Shown piece by piece: positions 5,575 through 7,695 of a stretch of DNA of 7,695 nt. The notes below the pieces were generated by a model. The model did not search any database and was not told where the DNA came from. It saw only the letters and a list, made by a program, of their open reading frames with translations. Both the position numbers and the translations under genes were made by a program. The stretch is from assembly GCA_045114235.1 (NCBI GenBank), contig JBGUKB010000035.1, positions 1 through 7,695 on the forward strand. The letters are read 5' to 3'. This DNA comes from UBA1732 sp045114235. Its GTDB lineage: Bacteria > Verrucomicrobiota > Lentisphaeria > Victivallales > UBA1829. The stretch's first letter is position 1. Every line of letters begins with the position of its first letter.

Positions 5575-7458
5575 TTAATCGTTGTTTTGTTTGGCTGAGA
5601 AAGGTTTGAACTTGAATCCCGCCCACTGGAGGCCCATGTGGTTGGAGAATTCAAGGGTGTTCAGGCGCACGGCGTGGACGAGCACGCCGAGAAAGCCGAG
5701 CGCGAGGTTCAGGACGTGTCCGGCGACCGCAACGAGGATCAGCAGGATGAACCCGATGACCGCGTACTTGTCCGGGACGGCGTCCTTCGCCATCATGCCC
5801 ATCATGTTGAACTTCTGGGCGATGTACATGCCGGAGAGGCCGACCGCGAAGAGGCGGATGTAGGACAGCACGTCCGTGAAGCTGCCGATCATGTCGAACG
5901 GCAGGTTCAGCAGCTGAGCCGGGCGGATCGTGATGAGGATGAGCACGGCGCCGGCGATATAGACGTACGCGCCCCAGGACGGGAACGTGCCGCTGAAGAC
6001 GATCAGGCCGACCGCGAGCAGGAAGTTCGCGAAGATCATCAGCGCCCAGCCGATGTTGGAGAGTTCGCGCCAGTCCTTGCGGATGCCGGCGAAGAACCGC
6101 ACGATGTGCGCGCTCATCAGGTGGAGCATCGCCAGCAGGAAGCAGAACCACTGCGTGAGCTTGCTCGGGAAACCGTCCCAGAAGGACGGCGTCAGCTGCT
6201 TGTCGCTGATGCCGTAGAACTTCACGAACTTGTGGGCGGCGGAGCTGTTCGCGGGATCCGTGATCATGCTCCAGCCGCGCATCCAGCCGGGCAGGACGTC
6301 CGCCGGAAGCCCGAACCAGGCGCCGTTGAGCCAGCCCCAGACGAACGTGAAGGACGCGAGGAAGATCAGCAGGACGAGCGGGAGGCGCGCCGCTTTCTTC
6401 CTGTGGAGCGCGAGCAGGCCGATGGTCCCGGCGACGAGCATCAGCGCGCCGTATCCGGCGTCGCCGAGGATCATGCCGAAGAAGACCGGGAAGAAGAAAA
6501 AGAAGAACATGTTCACGTCGCTCTCGCGGTAGCCGGGCGAGATGCCGACGAAATCGAACAGCGGATCGAGCACGCTCAGGAAGCGCGGCTTTTCGATGTA
6601 CGTCGGGACGTTCTGGTCGTCTTCCGCGGGATCGTCGATCTGGAGCGCCCAGCCGTTCTTCACGGCGGCGTCTTTCAGTTTTTCGATGCGGGTGACCGGG
6701 ACATAGCCCTGCAGATAGGCGATTGCGCCGGACTGCTCCATGCCGTCGCGGGCGGAGGCGAACTCCAGCTGGTTGCGGAGCGCGGCGAGCCTGGATTCCA
6801 GGCGCGGCAGAAGCGCTTTTGCCGCGACGATGGATGCGTCGGCGGCCTTGATCTCGGCCTGGGTGGCCGCGAAGGCTTTCTTCGCCTGGGAGAGCGTTTC
6901 CTCGGGGAGAACGACCGGGTCGAACGCGCCTTCCCCGAGCGGAGCCTCGGAAACGAGCGCGTAGTGGACCATGTTCTTGTCCATGCGGATCACGGAGACG
7001 GCTGCTTCCGCGGGGAATTCGTCCGCCTTCTTCCGCTGGTCGAAGATGTTGCGCGGAGTGGCGCACAGCGTGACGTACACGCCTTTCGCCTGAAGCGTCG
7101 CGATGGCGGAACGGTCGAACTCGCCCCACGGGGCGAGCAGGCTCAGGTCATGCTGGAGACGTTCGAGCTCCTTGAACGCGGCGACTTTGCCGGAGATCAG
7201 CTTCGACGCGTAGGCGACGAGTTCGTCGTCGGCGACTTCGGGCGCGGCGGGCGGATTCTTCATCGCCGGGGCGCTGCGGATCACGCCGAGCACGCGTTCG
7301 CATTCGGTGAGCTGCGCGGAAATGGAGGCGACGTCCTTCGTGGCGGGCGCGGCGGTGCGGCAGAGCTGCATGAGCTCAAGTCCGGCGAGCGCGTCGACCG
7401 CGGCGGAACGGTCCTGCTCCAGGCAGAGGAGCGTAACAAGTTTCATGGGAATGATCAT
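5575..7458 (-). CDS. atpI: V/A-type ATP synthase subunit I (membrane stator, a-subunit equivalent)
   Basis: Membrane stator subunit that supplies the ion half-channels next to the K ring and anchors the peripheral stalk. 627 residues is typical. Residues 1-310 are cytoplasmic with coiled-coil-rich segments (about 185-240); residues 316-595 are the membrane half with about seven or eight helices. Landmarks: FFPVFFGMILGDAGYGALM (322-340), the essential arginine in DVLSYIRLFAVGLSG (R535), and the last-helix region LALGFLGVLVHAVRLNTLEF (585-604) followed by a soluble tail. A run of six phenylalanines (318-323) opens the first helix. Start: the ATG at 7458 overlaps the atpD stop as ATGA, and AGGAG (7471-7467) inside atpD lies eight bases upstream, pointing to translational coupling. 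A second ATG at 7446 lacks such a site. atpK follows after 36 bp. Confidence 0.96.
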   Translation of the reverse strand: MIIPMKLVTLLCLEQDRSAAVDALAGLELMQLCRTAAPATKDVASISAQLTECERVLGVIRSAPAMKNPPAAPEVADDELVAYASKLISGKVAAFKELERLQHDLSLLAPWGEFDRSAIATLQAKGVYVTLCATPRNIFDQRKKADEFPAEAAVSVIRMDKNMVHYALVSEAPLGEGAFDPVVLPEETLSQAKKAFAATQAEIKAADASIVAAKALLPRLESRLAALRNQLEFASARDGMEQSGAIAYLQGYVPVTRIEKLKDAAVKNGWALQIDDPAEDDQNVPTYIEKPRFLSVLDPLFDFVGISPGYRESDVNMFFFFFFPVFFGMILGDAGYGALMLVAGTIGLLALHRKKAARLPLVLLIFLASFTFVWGWLNGAWFGLPADVLPGWMRGWSMITDPANSSAAHKFVKFYGISDKQLTPSFWDGFPSKLTQWFCFLLAMLHLMSAHIVRFFAGIRKDWRELSNIGWALMIFANFLLAVGLIVFSGTFPSWGAYVYIAGAVLILITIRPAQLLNLPFDMIGSFTDVLSYIRLFAVGLSGMYIAQKFNMMGMMAKDAVPDKYAVIGFILLILVAVAGHVLNLALGFLGVLVHAVRLNTLEFSNHMGLQWAGFKFKPFSAKQNND

Positions 7459-7695
7459 GCTGCGGGCTCCTGAAGTTTTTTCTTTGCGATCTTGGAACGC
7501 GCGACAGCGGCGATGTCGTTGTCGGAGATGGAGATCTGGATGAGGCGGATGTTTTCCTTCGCCTCCGGGATCTTCACCTTCTCGAAGAGGTTGACGCGCT
7601 GCGTGGTCACGCGGAGCTCCTGGACGATCAGGCGGTTCTGCTCGCGAATGATGTCGCGTTCGATGCGGAGCTCGACGATCGCCTTCACGGCCTCG
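7455..7695 (-). CDS. atpD: V/A-type ATP synthase subunit D, C-terminal part (5' end outside window)
   Basis: Central-stalk subunit that transmits rotation between the catalytic A3B3 head and the K ring. About 79 C-terminal residues are present. The strongest signature is TTQRVNLFEKVKIPEAKENI, matching the conserved RVNxxExxxIP segment of subunit D, followed by a helical IRLIQISISD stretch and a lysine-rich end (SKIAKKKLQEP). The residues before are charged and heptad-like, as expected of the long antiparallel coiled coil. The reading frame continues to the window edge. The GTG at 7688 is an internal valine codon, not a start. The TGA stop overlaps the atpI ATG by four bases. Confidence 0.92.
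   Translation of the reverse strand, partial: EAVKAIVELRIERDIIREQNRLIVQELRVTTQRVNLFEKVKIPEAKENIRLIQISISDNDIAAVARSKIAKKKLQEPAA

Noticed and set aside
5638..7473. 611-codon open frame on the plus strand opposite atpI, and a similar 492-codon frame on the minus strand in another register
   Set aside because: Both are GC-driven shadows of atpI: their translations are rich in Arg, Glu, Asp and Val with no recognisable domain, whereas atpI shows clear membrane motifs.
7455..7688. A separate small protein beginning at GTG 7688
   Set aside because: The frame is open to the window edge and the content is the C-terminus of subunit D, so the GTG is an internal valine.

Overview
The window is GC-rich (by eye about 60%) and tightly packed with bacterial genes. 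It carries seven genes: a branched-chain aminotransferase (cut off at the left edge), a Pal/OmpA-type lipoprotein, tRNA pseudouridine synthase TruA, an odd ABC-type ATPase-like protein, a ferredoxin-nitroreductase fusion, and the end of a V/A-type ATPase operon (atpD-atpI-atpK, with atpD cut off at the right edge). A Pal lipoprotein with an NRR peptidoglycan-binding motif implies a Gram-negative envelope. A V/A-type ATPase with gene order D-I-K and the Bacteroidetes/Chlamydia/spirochaete style of subunits, plus 4Fe-4S redox proteins, suggests an anaerobe. My best guess is a member of the PVC group, such as a gut Lentisphaerota, but this is inference; no marker gene in the window settles it.

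Layout. 1-932 (minus): ilvE. 933-1120: AT-rich divergent promoter region with an inverted repeat around the putative ilvE promoter. 1121-1807 (plus): pal, followed by a strong intrinsic terminator at 1836-1875. 1894-2808 (plus): truA, whose ribosome-binding site lies only six bases after that terminator. 2871-3995 (plus): the ABC-like protein. 3996-4056: a convergent gap with two hairpins. 4057-4866 (minus): the ferredoxin-nitroreductase. 4902-4940: an intrinsic terminator on the minus strand that closes the ATPase operon. 4972-5538, 5575-7458 and 7455-7695 (all minus): atpK, atpI and the 3' part of atpD.

How the parts relate. The ATPase genes form one transcription unit read right to left: atpD and atpI overlap by ATGA, and atpI and atpK are 36 bp apart. 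They encode the central stalk, the membrane stator and the ion-carrying ring. The other genes are mostly unrelated housekeeping functions: branched-chain amino acid metabolism, outer-membrane tethering and tRNA modification.

The most unusual item is the ABC-like protein at 2871-3995. It has the length and fold landmarks of a polar amino-acid importer ATPase fused to an RsbW/histidine-kinase-like C-terminal domain. Nearly every nucleotide-binding and catalytic motif is substituted, in both halves, although the frame is intact and it has a good ribosome-binding site. It looks like a conserved pseudo-ATPase rather than a decayed gene, and no permease or binding protein lies beside it.
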